Assembly: GCA_900754755.1 (NCBI GenBank)
Contig: CAAEEC010000126.1
Span: forward strand, 1-5,380
Source: Clostridia bacterium
GTDB lineage: Bacteria; Bacillota; Clostridia; Christensenellales; Aristaeellaceae
DNA length: 5,380 nt
Reading direction: 5' to 3'
Shown here in pieces: positions 5,304-5,380 of the stretch (positions are counted from its first letter, which is position 1; each line of letters opens with the position of its first letter). The translations under genes were made by a program, and so were the position numbers. A model generated the notes under the pieces. The model had not been told where the DNA came from, made no database searches, and worked only from the letters and a program-made list of their open reading frames with translations.

Positions 5304-5380
5304 GGCCGCCGCCTGTGGCGGAAACAGGCCGTAGTAAGCCCAGTAAGGCAAGGAAAGCCGCGAGTGAGCTTGCGAACGAC
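5304..5380. repeat. Hairpin-forming repeat-like sequence at the right edge
   Basis: CCGCC-TGT-GGCGG (5309-5321) and the alternative GCCTGT (5311-5316)/ACAGGC (5324-5329) are mutually exclusive stems. The remainder, including GCCGCGAGTGAGCTTGCGAACGA, looks like repetitive intergenic sequence rather than a gene. It is cut by the window end, so its extent is unknown. Confidence 0.3.

Noticed and set aside
1..5380. CRISPR array, tRNA or rRNA gene, prophage or conjugation module
   Set aside because: No regularly spaced repeats, no tRNA cloverleaf with TTCRA-type arm and no rRNA sequence were seen; the only mobile-type signals are the toxin-antitoxin pair and the short inverted-repeat element.

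Overview
The window looks like a chromosomal segment of a GC-rich Firmicute, probably a Clostridia-type gut bacterium. This is inferred from a tRNA-sensing T-box leader, consensus sigma-A promoters, strong GGAGG ribosome binding sites and clostridial-type intergenic repeats. No rRNA or other marker is present to refine the taxonomy.

Left part (1-1205): a 17-bp-spaced promoter (159-187) drives a two-gene plus-strand toxin-antitoxin operon. It encodes an AbrB/MazE-fold antitoxin (241-498) and, one base later, a PIN-domain toxin (500-898). An intrinsic terminator lies downstream (1019-1046). The toxin keeps three of the four usual PIN acidic positions but has alanine where the third is expected, so it may be catalytically weakened. 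The stretch 899-1172 otherwise holds no confident gene; a ribosome-binding-site-plus-ATG on the minus strand there may be the stump of an older gene. A strong hairpin at 1173-1204 closes the minus-strand operon coming from the right.

Central part (1233-4598, minus strand): one tightly packed operon, transcribed right to left. A consensus promoter (4570-4598) is followed by a canonical T-box riboswitch (4331-4563) with a UAC (tyrosine) specifier. Next come a class I PLP aminotransferase (3116-4288), tyrosyl-tRNA synthetase tyrS (1883-3115) and a YigZ/IMPACT-family protein (1233-1886). Spacing is 0 nt between the first two genes, and the last two overlap by 4 nt, so translational coupling is likely. 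The simplest reading is that uncharged tRNA-Tyr switches on tyrosine supply (transamination of 4-hydroxyphenylpyruvate) and tyrosine charging together. The YigZ protein rides along.

Right part (4599-5380): no recognised gene. A divergent consensus plus-strand promoter (4671-4699) faces about 450 bp of sequence with strong secondary structure and no convincing ORF, ending in a GC-rich hairpin with a T tract (5077-5157). This could be an unannotated small RNA or small-peptide gene. It abuts a 148-bp element with 16-bp perfect terminal inverted repeats (5156-5303) and internal hairpins, resembling a MITE or dispersed repeat. More hairpin-forming, repeat-like sequence runs to the window edge.
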